The notes under the pieces were generated by a model. That model was not told the DNA's origin and searched no databases. It worked only from the letters and a program-made list of their open reading frames with translations. Made by a program: the position numbers and the translations under genes. Source: Nitratireductor alexandrii (GTDB lineage Bacteria; Pseudomonadota; Alphaproteobacteria; Rhizobiales; Rhizobiaceae). From it: a DNA stretch of 64,000 nucleotides. This document shows, one piece after another, positions 1 to 11,897 of the stretch (the first letter of the stretch is position 1; the number at the start of each line of letters is the position of its first letter). The stretch lies in contig NZ_RBVY01000004.1 of the NCBI RefSeq assembly GCF_004000215.1, forward strand, positions 1-64,000. Direction: 5' to 3'.

Positions 1-38
1 TGGCCCGCCCCAACCGCAACAGCCGCACGTGTCTTCAT
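1..38 (-). CDS. S-(hydroxymethyl)glutathione / class III alcohol dehydrogenase, N-terminal start only
   Basis: Only the first 12 codons are inside the window, reading MKTRAAVAVGAG, preceded by a good ribosome-binding site (AAGGAG about 9 bases before the ATG). This opening matches the usual start of class III zinc alcohol dehydrogenases, which oxidise S-hydroxymethylglutathione in formaldehyde detoxification. The gene continues beyond the left edge. It follows ugpC on the same strand with about 105 bases between. The identification rests on a very short N-terminus and is therefore moderate. Confidence 0.55.
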   Translation of the reverse strand, partial: MKTRAAVAVGAG

Positions 39-132
39 GGCCTTGCTCCTTCGCGATCCGTCGGGCGCAGGGTTTCAGGAATTCGCGCCCTCTTCAAGCC
101 GTCCGCCGCCGGGCAGCGCGACGCCGGTTTTT

Positions 133-165
133 ACGCGCCCGTTCTCACGCGCCCGTTCTCACGCG
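133..165. repeat. 14-bp tandem duplication at the ugpC stop codon
   Basis: A 14-base unit (ACGCGCCCGTTCTC) occurs twice in direct succession at 133-146 and 147-160, followed by five more bases of a third unit. The ugpC stop codon (145-147) lies at the junction. It looks like a local slippage duplication that created or moved the C-terminus of UgpC. Confidence 0.8.
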
Positions 166-1209
166 TTTGCCGTCGCCGTCGAACAGGCACAGATAGGCCG
201 GATCGAAGCGCATGGGGCAGGCCGCGCCGGCTTCGGGCACCTCGGCGATGCCTTCCTGGCGCACGGTGATCTGGGTGCCGTCGCCAAGCGCGACATGGAC
301 CAGGGTCTCCGCCCCGAGCGGCTCGACATAGCGCATCGTGCCCTCAAGCATCGCCTCGTCGGCCGCGCACAGCGCCATGTGCTCGGGCCGCAGCCCGATC
401 AGCATATCCTCACCGCCCGACCCGACCGCGCGCGTGAGCGCGGCGGGCAGGGCGGTGCCGTTGCCGGCAAAGATGCGCGGCGTGATAAAATTCATCGGCG
501 GCGAGCCGATGAAGCCGCCGACGAACACCGTTTCAGGGTCCTGATAGACGTCGAGCGGCGCGCCGATCTGCTCGGCCACGCCCGCATTCATCACGATCAT
601 CCGGTCCGCGAGCGTCATCGCCTCCACCTGGTCGTGGGTGACATAGAGCGACGTCACGCCAAGATCGCGCTGCAGGCCCTTGATTTCGAGGCGCATTTGC
701 ACGCGCAGCTTGGCGTCGAGATTGGACAGCGGCTCGTCGAACAGAAACGCCGCCGGCTTGCGCACGATCGCCCGGCCCATCGCCACGCGCTGGCGCTGGC
801 CGCCCGACAATTCGCGCGGCTTGCGCTGCAGGAACTCTTCCAGCTGCAGCATCTGGGCGGCTTTCGCCACGCGCTCGGCGATCTCCGCCTTCGGCCTGCC
901 GGCGATCTTCAGCCCGTAGGCCATGTTGTCGAACACGCTCATATGCGGGTAGAGCGCGTAGCTCTGGAACACCATGGCGATGTTGCGGTCCATCGGCTCG
1001 AGCTCGTTGACCCGCTTGCCGTCGATGGCGATCTCGCCGCTGGTGACGGTTTCCAGTCCGGCGACCATGCGCAAAAGCGTCGATTTTCCGCAGCCCGACG
1101 GGCCGACGATGACGATCAGCTCGCCGTCGGCGATCTCGGCGTCGATGCCGTGGATGACCTCGGTCTTGCCGTAGGATTTGCGGATCGATTTCAGGCTGAT
1201 CGTCGACAT
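145..1209 (-). CDS. ugpC: Glycerol-3-phosphate ABC transporter ATP-binding protein UgpC
   Basis: This 354-aa protein is the ATPase that powers uptake of sn-glycerol-3-phosphate (and possibly glycerophosphodiesters) by the UgpBAEC importer at the inner membrane. It has a Walker A motif GPSGCGKST at residues 36-44, an LSGGQ signature at 134-138, Walker B LFDEP around 156-160, and the C-terminal OB-like/TOBE region typical of MalK-type ATPases (IGLRPEH around residue 270). It is last in a ugpB-ugpA-ugpE-ugpC operon, 7 bases after ugpE. MalK-type ATPases can be shared between sugar importers, but the neighbours make UgpC the best name. Confidence 0.9.
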   Translation of the reverse strand: MSTISLKSIRKSYGKTEVIHGIDAEIADGELIVIVGPSGCGKSTLLRMVAGLETVTSGEIAIDGKRVNELEPMDRNIAMVFQSYALYPHMSVFDNMAYGLKIAGRPKAEIAERVAKAAQMLQLEEFLQRKPRELSGGQRQRVAMGRAIVRKPAAFLFDEPLSNLDAKLRVQMRLEIKGLQRDLGVTSLYVTHDQVEAMTLADRMIVMNAGVAEQIGAPLDVYQDPETVFVGGFIGSPPMNFITPRIFAGNGTALPAALTRAVGSGGEDMLIGLRPEHMALCAADEAMLEGTMRYVEPLGAETLVHVALGDGTQITVRQEGIAEVPEAGAACPMRFDPAYLCLFDGDGKRVRTGA

Positions 1210-1216
1210 GGGCGCT

Positions 1217-2062
1217 CTATTTCTCGGTCTCGACCAGACCCTTGATGAACAGGTTCTGCATGAAGATCACCACCGCCACCGGCGGGATCATCGCCAGGAT
1301 CGCGGTCGCCATGATCACCGGCCAGTCGGCCCAGTCGTCGCCGGAGGGAAACATCTGCTTGATGCCCATGACGATTGTGTTCATCGACGGATCGGTGGTG
1401 ACCAGAAGCGGCCACAAATACTGGTTCCAGCCATAGATGAACAGGATCACGAACAGCGCCGCGATGTTGGTGCGCGACATCGGCAACAGGATGTCGATGA
1501 AAAATCGCATCGGCTTGGCGCCGTCGACCCGCGCGGCTTCGGCGAGCTCGTCCGGCACGGTCATGAAGAACTGGCGAAACAGGAAGGTCGCCGTCGCCGA
1601 GGCGATCAAAGGCAGGATCAGCCCGGAATAGCTGTTCAGCATGCCGAAATTCGCCGCCACCTCGTAGGTCGGCACGATGCGCACCTCGACCGGCAGCATC
1701 AGCGTCATGAAAATCAGCCAGAAAACCGTTTTCCGCAGCGGGAAGCGGAAATAGACGATGGCGAACGCCGACAGCAGCGAGATCACGATCTTGCCGATGG
1801 TTATGCCGAGCGCCATGACCGTGGAATTGACCAGCATGCGCCAGACCGGGGCGTTGACCCCCGACAGGAGCGCCTTGGAGTAGTTCTCGACGAAATAGCC
1901 GCCGGGCACCAGTGGCATGGGCGGGCGCACGATTTCGTGGTTCTGCACCGTTGAGGCGACGAAGGCCAGGTAGATCGGAAAGCAGATGAAGGCGATTCCC
2001 GCAACGAGCCCCAGATGGGTCAGCCACAGGCCGCGCCCGGTCTTTTCCACCATGCCCGACAT
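1217..2062 (-). CDS. ugpE: Glycerol-3-phosphate ABC transporter permease UgpE
   Basis: 281-aa inner-membrane permease of the MalFG type, one half of the Ugp translocation channel. It has an N-terminal membrane helix (about residues 14-36), several further helices, and the permease EAA loop ([11 protein letters not shown], about residues 178-188), which contacts the ATPase. The start is the ATG at 2062, because its first base is also the first base of the ugpA stop codon (TGATG overlap), a common arrangement for coupled translation of paired permeases. A longer open frame upstream is the shadow of ugpA. Confidence 0.9.
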   Translation of the reverse strand: MSGMVEKTGRGLWLTHLGLVAGIAFICFPIYLAFVASTVQNHEIVRPPMPLVPGGYFVENYSKALLSGVNAPVWRMLVNSTVMALGITIGKIVISLLSAFAIVYFRFPLRKTVFWLIFMTLMLPVEVRIVPTYEVAANFGMLNSYSGLILPLIASATATFLFRQFFMTVPDELAEAARVDGAKPMRFFIDILLPMSRTNIAALFVILFIYGWNQYLWPLLVTTDPSMNTIVMGIKQMFPSGDDWADWPVIMATAILAMIPPVAVVIFMQNLFIKGLVETEK

Positions 2063-2943
2063 CAGTAGTGCACCCGTCGTTCGATATAGCGGAACTGGAC
2101 GATGGTCAGCGCCCCGACCACCACCAGCAGGATCACCGACTGCGCGGCCGAGGAGCCCAGATCCTGGCCGACGAACCCGTCGGCATAGACCTTGTAGACC
2201 AGGATCGTGGTGTCCTGGCGCGGGCCGCCGGCGGTGATCGTGTGGATGACGCCGAAAGTCTCGAAAAAGGCGTAGACCACGTTGACCACCAGCAGGAAGA
2301 AGGTGGTCGGCGACAAGAGCGGGAACACGATGGTCCAGAACCGTTTCCAGAACCGCGCCCCGTCGATCGCGGCGGCCTCGATCACGCTTTTGGGGATCGC
2401 CTGCAGCCCTGCCAGGAAGAACAGGAAATTGTAGCTGATGCGCCCCCAGGCGGACGCCAGCACCACCAGCGTCATCGCTTCGTTGCCGTTGAGCACGTGG
2501 TTCCAACGGTAGCCGAGGGCGGCGAGATACCAGCTCGCCAGCCCGACATTGGGACTGAACATGAACAGCCACAACACGCCGGCCACCGCCGGCGCGACCG
2601 CGTAGGGCCAGATCAAAAGCGTGCGATAGGTGCCAGACCCCTTGATGATCCGGTCGGCCATCACCGCCAGCCACAGCGCGGTCGCCATCGAAACCACCGT
2701 CACCAGGATGGAAAACACCGCCGTGGTGCGGAACGAGGCCAGATAATAGGGGTCGGTGAGAAGGAAGATGAAATTGCCGAAACCGACGAATTGCGTGCGC
2801 AGGCCGAACGGATCGGGAATGAAGGCCGACTGGTAGATCGCCTGGCCGGCCGGCCAGAAGAAGAACACCGCCGTCACCGCCACCTGCGGCATGACCAGCA
2901 GCAGCGGCAGGGTCCATCCCTTGAAGGTGACGCGTTTTTCCAT
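2062..2943 (-). CDS. ugpA: Glycerol-3-phosphate ABC transporter permease UgpA
   Basis: 293-aa partner permease of UgpE, with about six membrane helices and an EAA-type loop ([16 protein letters not shown]) that docks with UgpC. Length and order (after ugpB, before ugpE) fit the family. The stop codon overlaps the ugpE start by one base, and the gene begins 67 bases after ugpB. Together the two permeases form the membrane pore for glycerol-3-phosphate. Confidence 0.9.
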   Translation of the reverse strand: MEKRVTFKGWTLPLLLVMPQVAVTAVFFFWPAGQAIYQSAFIPDPFGLRTQFVGFGNFIFLLTDPYYLASFRTTAVFSILVTVVSMATALWLAVMADRIIKGSGTYRTLLIWPYAVAPAVAGVLWLFMFSPNVGLASWYLAALGYRWNHVLNGNEAMTLVVLASAWGRISYNFLFFLAGLQAIPKSVIEAAAIDGARFWKRFWTIVFPLLSPTTFFLLVVNVVYAFFETFGVIHTITAGGPRQDTTILVYKVYADGFVGQDLGSSAAQSVILLVVVGALTIVQFRYIERRVHY

Positions 2944-3010
2944 GATGCGATGCGGCCGCGGCGGGCGCGGGGGCGGCGTTATGCCGTCCCCGCGCGCAGG
3001 CGGGATTGGA

Positions 3011-4327
3011 TCAGCGGTTGGCCTGTTCGAAGCGGCGCAGAAGCTGGTTGCCGCGTTCCGCCGCGTTGTCGAGCGCGTCCTGGGCCGACTTGTCGCCGGT
3101 CCACACCGCCTCCAGCTCCTCGTCGATGATGGTGCGGATCTGGTCGAAGCTGCCGAGCCTGAGGCCCTTCGAATTGCCGGTCGGCGCCTTGCCGGTCATC
3201 TGGATGATGGCGATGTCGGTGCCGGGATTGGCGTCGTAGAACCCGTCCGCCTTGGTCTTTTCGTAGGCTGCGGTGGTGATTGGCAGATAGCCGGTGTCCT
3301 GATGCCATTTGGCCTGGATATCGGCGCTCGACAGGAAGCTCAGGAACGCCGCCACGCCCTTGTAGTCTTCCGCCTCGTGGCCGGACAGCACCCACAGCGA
3401 CGAGCCGCCGATAATGGTGTTTTGCGGCGCGCCGTCGACGTCGGACCAGTAGGGCAGGGGACGGATCTCGAAATCGAACTCCGCTTCCGCCTTCACGCCC
3501 GCGTAGCCGGCCGAGGATTCGGTGAAGAGCGCGCATTCGCCGCCGCGGAAATTGGCGCCGCCTTCGTTGCGCCGCCCGGCATAGATGAACTTGCCGTCCT
3601 TGGCCCATTGCCCCATCGTGTCGATATGCTTGACCTGTACCGGCCCGTTGAAGGCCAGTTCGGTGTCGAGGCCGGTAAAACCGTTTTCCTTCGTGGCGAA
3701 CGCCACGTTGTGATAGGCGGACAGGTTTTCCAGGTGCACCCAGCTCTGCCAGGCCGTGGTCAGCGGGCAACCGTGCCCGGACGCCTTCAGCGCATCCAGC
3801 GCCTCGCCGACCTTGTCCCAGGTCGACAGGTCCATGTCCGGATCGAGCCCGGCGCCCTCCAGCGCGTCGCGGTTGACGTAGAGCACCGGCGTCGACGAAT
3901 TGTAGGGCAGCGACAGCATCTGACCGTCGGGCGTGGTGTAATAGCCCTTGACCGCGCCCAGATAACCGTCGGCGTCGAACGGCGCGCCGCCCTCGGCCAT
4001 CACCTCGTAGACCGGCTTGATCGCGCCCTCGGCCGCCATCATCGTGGCCGTTCCCACTTCGAACACCATCAGCACGTGCGGCTGCTCGCCGGCCCGGAAG
4101 GCGGCGATGCCGGCATTCAGCGTCTCGGAATAATTGCCCTTGTGGGACGCGACCACGGTGTAATCGGACTGGGAGGCGTTGAATTTCTCCACCTGCTCGG
4201 CCAGCAACTCGCCGAGCCGGCCGGTAAAGGCATGCCACCACTGAATTTCCGTCGCCGCCGAGGCCGCGCCGGGCAGCGCCGCCGTTGCAAACGCGGCGCC
4301 GGCCAGTACGAGGGTCTTGAACGTCAT
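3011..4327 (-). CDS. ugpB: Glycerol-3-phosphate periplasmic binding protein UgpB
   Basis: 438-aa extracytoplasmic solute-binding protein. Residues 1-25 form a Sec signal peptide (positively charged start, alanine-rich core, AASA before the likely cut), and the mature protein opens with the family motif EIQWWHAF. It captures glycerol-3-phosphate and delivers it to UgpAE. A strong ribosome-binding site (GGGAGGAAAG) precedes the ATG. It is the first gene of the ugp operon. In the 288-bp divergent region upstream a TTGACT hexamer (minus strand, 4443-4448) could be a -35 element; I do not see a clear PhoB box. Confidence 0.9.
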   Translation of the reverse strand: MTFKTLVLAGAAFATAALPGAASAATEIQWWHAFTGRLGELLAEQVEKFNASQSDYTVVASHKGNYSETLNAGIAAFRAGEQPHVLMVFEVGTATMMAAEGAIKPVYEVMAEGGAPFDADGYLGAVKGYYTTPDGQMLSLPYNSSTPVLYVNRDALEGAGLDPDMDLSTWDKVGEALDALKASGHGCPLTTAWQSWVHLENLSAYHNVAFATKENGFTGLDTELAFNGPVQVKHIDTMGQWAKDGKFIYAGRRNEGGANFRGGECALFTESSAGYAGVKAEAEFDFEIRPLPYWSDVDGAPQNTIIGGSSLWVLSGHEAEDYKGVAAFLSFLSSADIQAKWHQDTGYLPITTAAYEKTKADGFYDANPGTDIAIIQMTGKAPTGNSKGLRLGSFDQIRTIIDEELEAVWTGDKSAQDALDNAAERGNQLLRRFEQANR

Positions 4328-4615
4328 GAGCTTTCCTCCCGCATTATGGTGCCTCGGTCGGATCGATCAGTCATCCGCTACCGCGGCCTTTGGTCGGGGT
4401 ATCCCCGCCGGAAGAGCGAAGGTTTCACCTTTCTCCGATACGAGTCAATTGAAGATCGACGCCGCCTGGATACGCCGAATTGGCGCCTTGCGCGCGCGGC
4501 GCCATCTCAGCCGCTCTCGTGGGCCGGCGGTGCCGGTGCCGGGGGACGGCGCCACGCCGGTCTGCGGCGCGGTGCGATGCGGTTCTTTTTCGACGAATCG
4601 CGCTAACTTGGCGCG

Positions 4616-5047
4616 ATGTTCGTCAATCTCCTGCTCGGCACAGCGGTCATTTCCGCGACCGTCGTCATTCATACGCTCGGCCTGATCGCGCTCACCCACG
4701 CCATCGGGCGCCTGACCGGGCTCGTGCGCATGGACGGACGCCGCAGCCGCATCCTGGCCATGGTCTCGATCGTCATCGGCCTGTTCGCGGTCATGACGGT
4801 GGAAGTGTGGCTGTGGGCCATCGCCCATTACGCGCTGGGCGTGGTCGAGGGGTTCGAAACCGCGCTCTATTTCTCGGTCGTGTCGTTTTCCACGCTCGGT
4901 TACGGCGACGTCGTGCCGGCCCATCACTGGCGGCTGTTTGCCGGCCTGGAGGGTGTCAACGGCTTCCTGCTGATCGGCTGGTCGACCGCCTATCTGATCG
5001 CCGCCGGCATCAGGATCGGGCCGTTTCGCCGCGGCGTGCATTTTTAG
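4616..5047 (+). CDS. Small ion channel protein with potassium selectivity filter
   Basis: 143-aa membrane protein with three hydrophobic segments (about residues 5-27, 45-70 and 108-130) and a pore loop carrying TLGYGD at 93-98, the potassium-channel selectivity filter. It belongs to the Ion_trans_2 type of minimal channels, lacking any visible regulatory (RCK/TrkA) domain. It would act in the inner membrane as a tetramer. It is monocistronic, divergent from ugpB, and separated from pccA by about 80 bases. Selectivity for potassium is inferred from the filter only. Confidence 0.8.
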   Translation: MFVNLLLGTAVISATVVIHTLGLIALTHAIGRLTGLVRMDGRRSRILAMVSIVIGLFAVMTVEVWLWAIAHYALGVVEGFETALYFSVVSFSTLGYGDVVPAHHWRLFAGLEGVNGFLLIGWSTAYLIAAGIRIGPFRRGVHF

Positions 5048-5129
5048 CCGCCGCCCGCCCGTTGCCCCTGCTTGAGGCCGGCTGCTCTATTCCCTAAAAC
5101 AACAGTCCATGCGGAGGGGGGGCTGTTTG

Positions 5130-7142
<2,013 letters not shown>

Positions 7143-7343
7143 GGCTCGCGGCCGCCGCGCCCCGCAACCGCAATAACCCTGGCTGCGACCGGACTGTGTC
7201 GGACCCGGTCCGGTCGCGGCCGGCAACGCCCGTGTCACGAAGCTTGGGACAAACCGCGTCCTGCCTCTCGACCGCCGCCGCGCGATCGGAAACAATCCGC
7301 TCCGACGGCCTGAGTCCGGCCACAGCGAACGGAAGACCGACCG

Positions 7344-10300
7344 ATGGCATCACCACGTCCCCCGCGCGATCCGCTCTTGCGCGCCGCCATGCAGGCGGCG
7401 GCGTCTCCAGCGCCGGCGGCGCGGCCGTTTATCCATTTGCGCGTCCATTCGGCCTATTCGCTGCTGGAGGGCGCGCTGCCGCTCGGCAAGATCGTCGGCC
7501 ACGCGGTCAAGGACGGGGCTCCGGCGATCGCGGTCGCCGACACCAACAATCTGTTCGGCGCGCTCGAATTCGCCCAAAAGGCGGTCAAGGACGGCGTCCA
7601 GCCGATCATGGCCTGCCAGCTCGACACGCTTTTCGAGGGCGAGGACCCGTCCAGTCAACGCGCCGCGCGCGACGCCCGTCCCGACCTTGCCGGCCTGGTG
7701 CTGATCGCCGCCGACGAGACCGGTTACGCCAACCTCGTGCGATTGGTCAGCCGCGCCTATCTCGAAACGCCGGCCGGCGCGCCCGTGCATATCACCAGCG
7801 GCTGGTTGGCCGAGAGCGCGCCCGGGCTCATCTGCCTGACCGGCGGCGCGGCCGGGCCGATCGGCCGCGCGCTTGCCGCCGACCACGCGCCGCTGGCCGA
7901 AGCCCGGCTCTTGCATCTGCGCGACCTGTTCGGCGACCGGCTCTATGTCGAGCTGCAGCGCCACGAGGGCTACGACCGCGCCGTCGAGGCGGCCCAGATC
8001 GATCTCGCCTACCGCCACGACCTGCCGCTGGTGGCCACCAACGAGGCGTTTTTCCCCGCCCGCGAGGATTACGAGGCGCACGACGCGCTGATCGCCATCG
8101 CCGAGGGCACGGTGATCGCCGTCGACGAGCGCCGCAAGCTCACCCCGGACCACTATCTCAAGAGCCAGGCCGAGATGGCGGCCCTGTTTGCCGATCTGCC
8201 CGAGGCGATCGACAACACGGTGGAGATCGCGCTGCGCTGTTCCTATTATCCTGAAAACCGCGCCCCCATCCTGCCGCGCTTCACCACCGGCTCGACCGAC
8301 GACCCGGAGGCGGCCGAAAAGGCGGAGGCCGACGAGCTCAGGCGCCAGGCGCACGAGGGGCTGGAGCGCCGGATCGCCGACCAGGGCCTGTCCGAGGGCT
8401 ATACGCGCGAGGATTACGCCAAGCGTCTGGACTACGAGCTCGGCGTCATCGAGCGGATGAAGTTTCCCGGCTACTTCCTGATCGTCGCCGACTTCATCAA
8501 ATGGGCCAAGGCACACGACATTCCCGTCGGTCCCGGCCGCGGCTCCGGCGCCGGCTCGCTGGTCGCCTACGCGCTCACCATCACCGATGTCGACCCGCTG
8601 CGCTTTTCGCTGCTGTTCGAGCGCTTCCTCAATCCCGACCGCGTGTCGATGCCCGACTTCGACATCGATTTCTGCCAGGATCGGCGCGACGAGGTCATCC
8701 GCTACGTCCAGGAAAAATACGGCCGCGACCAGGTTGCCCAGATCATCACCTTCGGCACCTTGCAGGCGCGCGCGGTGCTGCGCGACGTCGGCCGTGTGCT
8801 GCAAATGCCCTACGGGCTGGTCGACCGGCTGACCAAGATGGTGCCGGCCAACCCCGCCAATCCGGTCAAGCTCGCCGACGCCATCGCCGCCGAGCCGCGT
8901 TTCCAGGAGGAGCAGGAAAAGGAGCCGATCGTCGAGCAGCTCCTGGAGATGGCGCAGAAGCTGGAGGGGCTCTACCGCCACGCCTCCACCCATGCCGCCG
9001 GCATCGTGATCGGCGACCGGCCGCTGTCGGAACTGGTGCCGATGTACCGCGATCCGCGCTCCGACATGCCCGTCACCCAGTTCAACATGAAGAAGGTCGA
9101 GGATGCCGGCCTGGTCAAGTTCGACTTTCTCGGCCTGAAGACGCTGACCGTGCTGGAAACGGCGGTCAAGCTGATCCGCCGCAAGGGCGTCGAGATCGAT
9201 CTGTCGAAGATTCCGCTCGACGACGCCGACACCTACGCCATGCTGGCGCGCGGCGAGACGGTCGGCATCTTCCAGGTGGAATCGGCCGGCATGCGCAAGG
9301 CGCTGATCGGCATGAAGCCCGACCGCATCGAGGACATCATCGCCCTGGTCGCGCTCTACCGCCCCGGCCCGATGGAGAACATTCCCACCTACAACGCCCG
9401 CAAGCATGGCGAGGAGGAGATCGCCTCGATCCATCCCAAGATCGACCATCTGGTTCAGGAGACCCAGGGCGTCATCGTCTACCAGGAACAGGTGATGCAG
9501 ATCGCCCAGGAACTGGCCGGCTACACGCTCGGACAGGCCGATCTTCTGCGCCGCGCCATGGGCAAGAAGATCCGCGCCGAGATGGAAAAGCAGCGCGCGA
9601 TCTTCGTCGACGGCGCCACCGAGCGCGGCGTTTCCAAACAGCAGGCCGACTTCATCTTCGACCTCTTGGCCAAGTTCGCCGATTACGGCTTCAACAAGTC
9701 GCACGCCGCCGCCTATGCGATCGTCTCCTACCAGACCGCCTATTTGAAGGCGCATCATCCGGTCGAGTTCCTGGCCGCCTCGATGACGCTCGACATGGGC
9801 AACACCGACAAGCTGGCCGATTTCCGTCAGGACGCCATCCGCCTCGGCATCGAGGTCGTGCCGCCCTCGGTGCAGACTTCGCACCGCGATTTCGAGGTCG
9901 GCGACAATCGCATCTTCTATTCGCTGGCCGCCATCAAGGGCGTCGGCGACGCCGCGGTCGAGCACATCGTGGAAAAACGCCGCGAAAAGCCGTTTTCAAG
10001 CCTGGAGGAGTTTTGCGGCCGGGTCGATCCGCGCATCGTCGGCAAGCGCGTCTTCGAAAGTCTGGTCCAGGCCGGCGCGCTCGACTGTTTCGGGCGCGAG
10101 CGCGCGGCGCTGTTTGCCGGCGTCGAGCTGATGATGGGGCTTGCCCAGCGCGCGGCCGAAAACGCGCTCTCGGGCCAGTCCGACATTTTCGGTGCCGCGC
10201 TCGCCGGCGAGCCGGAACGGCTGCGCCTGCCCGACACCGCGCCCTGGTTGCCGGCCGAAAGGCTGCATCGCGAGTTCCAGGTGGTCGGCTTTTATCTCTC

Positions 10301-10871
10301 CGCCCACCCGCTCGACGAATACAAGGACGCGCTCAAGAAGATGCGCGTGCAGAACTGGACCGAGTTTTCCGCCGCCGTCAAGCGCGGCGCGTCGGCCGGA
10401 CGGCTGGCCGGCACTGTCACCTCGAAACAGGAGCGCAAGACCCGCACCGGCAACAAGATGGGCGTGGTCAATTTCTCCGATGTCAGCGGCCAGTTCGAGG
10501 CGGTGCTGTTTTCCGAGGCGCTGGCCCAGTTCCGCGACCTTTTGGAGGCCGGTCGCTCGGTGGTCATCACGGTCGCGGCCGAGGACCGGCCGGAAGGCGT
10601 CAATCTGCGCATCCAGACCGTGCAGTCGCTGGAGGACGAGGCGAGCCGGCTGCAAAAGGCGCTCAGGATCTTCCTGCGCGACGCCGGTCCGGCCGCCGCG
10701 CTCGCCGGCCATCTCGGCCAGCGCGGCGAGGGCGAGGTGTCGCTGGTGCTGATCAAGCAGGACGGCGCCGGCGAGGTCGAGATCGCGTTGCCCGAGCGCT
10801 ACCGCATCTCGCCGCAGATCGCCTCGGCGCTGCGCGCCGTGCCCGGCGTGGTCGACGTCGAACTGGTTTAG
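7344..10871 (+). CDS. dnaE: DNA polymerase III alpha subunit (replicative polymerase)
   Basis: 1175-aa C-family polymerase that copies both strands at the replication fork. An N-terminal PHP domain begins with HLRVHSAYSLLEG (about residue 31), and the catalytic aspartates lie in PDFDIDF (Asp438 and Asp440, with the third further on). The helix-hairpin-helix and OB-fold regions follow (GDAAVEHI about 870; RLAGTVTSKQERKTRTG about 1018-1034). Length is standard for alphaproteobacterial DnaE1; this is not the error-prone DnaE2, which is usually shorter and sits with imuAB. In many rhizobia dnaE follows lolCD, but here it is alone, about 48 kb from lolD. Confidence 0.95.
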   Translation: MASPRPPRDPLLRAAMQAAASPAPAARPFIHLRVHSAYSLLEGALPLGKIVGHAVKDGAPAIAVADTNNLFGALEFAQKAVKDGVQPIMACQLDTLFEGEDPSSQRAARDARPDLAGLVLIAADETGYANLVRLVSRAYLETPAGAPVHITSGWLAESAPGLICLTGGAAGPIGRALAADHAPLAEARLLHLRDLFGDRLYVELQRHEGYDRAVEAAQIDLAYRHDLPLVATNEAFFPAREDYEAHDALIAIAEGTVIAVDERRKLTPDHYLKSQAEMAALFADLPEAIDNTVEIALRCSYYPENRAPILPRFTTGSTDDPEAAEKAEADELRRQAHEGLERRIADQGLSEGYTREDYAKRLDYELGVIERMKFPGYFLIVADFIKWAKAHDIPVGPGRGSGAGSLVAYALTITDVDPLRFSLLFERFLNPDRVSMPDFDIDFCQDRRDEVIRYVQEKYGRDQVAQIITFGTLQARAVLRDVGRVLQMPYGLVDRLTKMVPANPANPVKLADAIAAEPRFQEEQEKEPIVEQLLEMAQKLEGLYRHASTHAAGIVIGDRPLSELVPMYRDPRSDMPVTQFNMKKVEDAGLVKFDFLGLKTLTVLETAVKLIRRKGVEIDLSKIPLDDADTYAMLARGETVGIFQVESAGMRKALIGMKPDRIEDIIALVALYRPGPMENIPTYNARKHGEEEIASIHPKIDHLVQETQGVIVYQEQVMQIAQELAGYTLGQADLLRRAMGKKIRAEMEKQRAIFVDGATERGVSKQQADFIFDLLAKFADYGFNKSHAAAYAIVSYQTAYLKAHHPVEFLAASMTLDMGNTDKLADFRQDAIRLGIEVVPPSVQTSHRDFEVGDNRIFYSLAAIKGVGDAAVEHIVEKRREKPFSSLEEFCGRVDPRIVGKRVFESLVQAGALDCFGRERAALFAGVELMMGLAQRAAENALSGQSDIFGAALAGEPERLRLPDTAPWLPAERLHREFQVVGFYLSAHPLDEYKDALKKMRVQNWTEFSAAVKRGASAGRLAGTVTSKQERKTRTGNKMGVVNFSDVSGQFEAVLFSEALAQFRDLLEAGRSVVITVAAEDRPEGVNLRIQTVQSLEDEASRLQKALRIFLRDAGPAAALAGHLGQRGEGEVSLVLIKQDGAGEVEIALPERYRISPQIASALRAVPGVVDVELV

Positions 10872-10915
10872 GGTGCGCCTCAGGACGGCCGCGCGGGTTT
10901 TCCCCTCTTGCGACG

Positions 10916-11022
10916 TCTATAGCGTTTCCAGGCGGAGTGGAAGCCGGTTCGCCGTTCAAAAACGCGTTAAAACAATAAGTTAGAGCCGGTCTGCGAATCC
11001 GTGAGAAGCAGAACGGCTCTAA
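10916..11022. repeat. Interspersed ~107-bp repeat, copy A
   Basis: The segment from TCTATAGCGTTTCCAGGCGG to GAACGGCTCTAA is recognisably the same as 12468-12575. Shared blocks include AGCGTTTCCAGGCG, GTGGAA, CCGGTTCG, AACGCGT, GTTAGAGCC/GTTGGAGCC and GAGAAGCAGAACG/GAAAAGCAGAACG. It resembles the small intergenic mosaic repeats (RIME-like) common in Rhizobiales, but I cannot assign a family. It lies after dnaE in a 286-bp gap. The rest of that gap holds an 8-bp inverted repeat (GCCTGGCT at 11023-11030 with AGCCAGGC about 70 bases on) and no gene. Confidence 0.75.
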
Positions 11023-11157
11023 GGCCTGGCTTCGCAAGCACCAGCACGTCACTGGTTCCCTTATGCGGGGGAGAAAATCTTTTCCTGCGCTTGCGCGGGC
11101 GCAGCCAGGCAAGGCTTGGAAAAGACAACAAGGGGGATCGTCCTAGGGATCGACCCG

Positions 11158-11394
11158 TCAGGAGGCGACCGGCTTCTTGCGCGGCGCGCGCTTGGCGCGC
11201 GTCGGCGCGGCCTTAACCTCGCCGGCCGTCTTTTCGGCCATCGCCAGGCGCATTTCGCGCAGCCGGGCCGTCTTCTTGTCGCGGGCCGACACTTCCTCCT
11301 GGATGATCGATTGCGCGACCGCCGTGGTCTGTTCGGCCTTGGTGGTGGCCGAGCGTGAACGGGGAGCGACGGTGAAATCGGAAATCGAGCGCAT
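11158..11394 (-). CDS. Small basic protein of unknown function (78 aa)
   Basis: The protein starts MRSISDFTVAPRSRSATTKA and ends in a lysine/arginine/proline-rich tail (KRAPRKKPVAS). A central region (about 24-62) looks helical with alternating charges (IIQEEVSARDKKTARLREMR). No membrane segment or known domain is visible. The basic tail suggests nucleic-acid contact, which is only inference. It is the last of three small minus-strand genes (cold-shock protein, 48-aa protein, this one). I chose the ATG at 11394 because it is followed by a protein-like sequence; a longer open frame to 11772 merges it with unrelated upstream DNA. Confidence 0.55.
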   Translation of the reverse strand: MRSISDFTVAPRSRSATTKAEQTTAVAQSIIQEEVSARDKKTARLREMRLAMAEKTAGEVKAAPTRAKRAPRKKPVAS

Positions 11395-11498
11395 CGGTGG
11401 AACCCTTGATCTGGTTTTGCGGAAGCGGCCGCGCCCCGTAGGAAAGGGCGCGAGCCTGTGTTCGTGTGGGCCTGTCGCGGCCGTCGCGGGCGCGGCGG

Positions 11499-11645
11499 TT
11501 ATTTCTTTTTCGCGCGCGTGCCGGTCGCGGTGCCGTCCGTGGCCAGCCTGACCGCGGATCCGAACGGTGCTGGCGCCACCGGCGGTTTCTTGTCTTTTTT
11601 CGGTTTCCGGATTTCCCGGTTGCTGCGTTGCTGGCCCTTGGCCAT
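11499..11645 (-). CDS. Small lysine-rich protein, MAKGQQRSNREIRKPKK family (48 aa)
   Basis: A 48-codon gene reading MAKGQQRSNREIRKPKKDKK and ending GTRAKKK. Short proteins with the same opening (MAKGQ.RSNREIRKPKK) recur across proteobacteria as uncharacterised proteins; this is recognition from memory, not a search. It is extremely basic, with no hydrophobic stretch, which would suit binding to RNA, ribosome or nucleoid. It lies between the cspA-like gene with its terminator and the 78-aa basic protein. Confidence 0.65.
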   Translation of the reverse strand: MAKGQQRSNREIRKPKKDKKPPVAPAPFGSAVRLATDGTATGTRAKKK

Positions 11646-11784
11646 CGCGGTCGCTCCTCATGGGCGGGTTGATGATGGGGCGGATCGCACGTGTCGCGTT
11701 TCGCGTCGCGCTTCCGCCTTTGATCGTGGGCATGTCTTGATTCCGACACCGACTGGCGCGGTCGCAGGACATGGTCCGGTCAAC

Positions 11785-11809
11785 AAAAAAGCGGGGAATT
11801 GCTCCCCGC
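11785..11809 (-). terminator. Rho-independent terminator of the cold-shock gene
   Basis: On the minus strand GCGGGG-AGCAATT-CCCCGC forms a hairpin (11791-11809) followed directly by TTTTTTG. It lies about 88 bases after the cold-shock stop codon and separates it from the two small basic proteins. Confidence 0.75.
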
Positions 11810-11897
11810 TTCCTGGTGCCGGCGTGAGCCGGCGCGCGATCCGGAAGGAAAGCTGCCAGTACATCCGTGGTCAGCTCTCCCGTATCCGGTGCGTGTT

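Noticed and set aside
7350-9965. 871-aa minus-strand frame opposite dnaE
   Set aside because: Antisense shadow created by high-GC third positions; no domain.
11158-11772. A single 204-aa minus-strand gene
   Set aside because: The first 126 codons are unlike a protein and overlap the 48-aa gene in another frame; the 78-aa start at 11394 explains the protein-like part.
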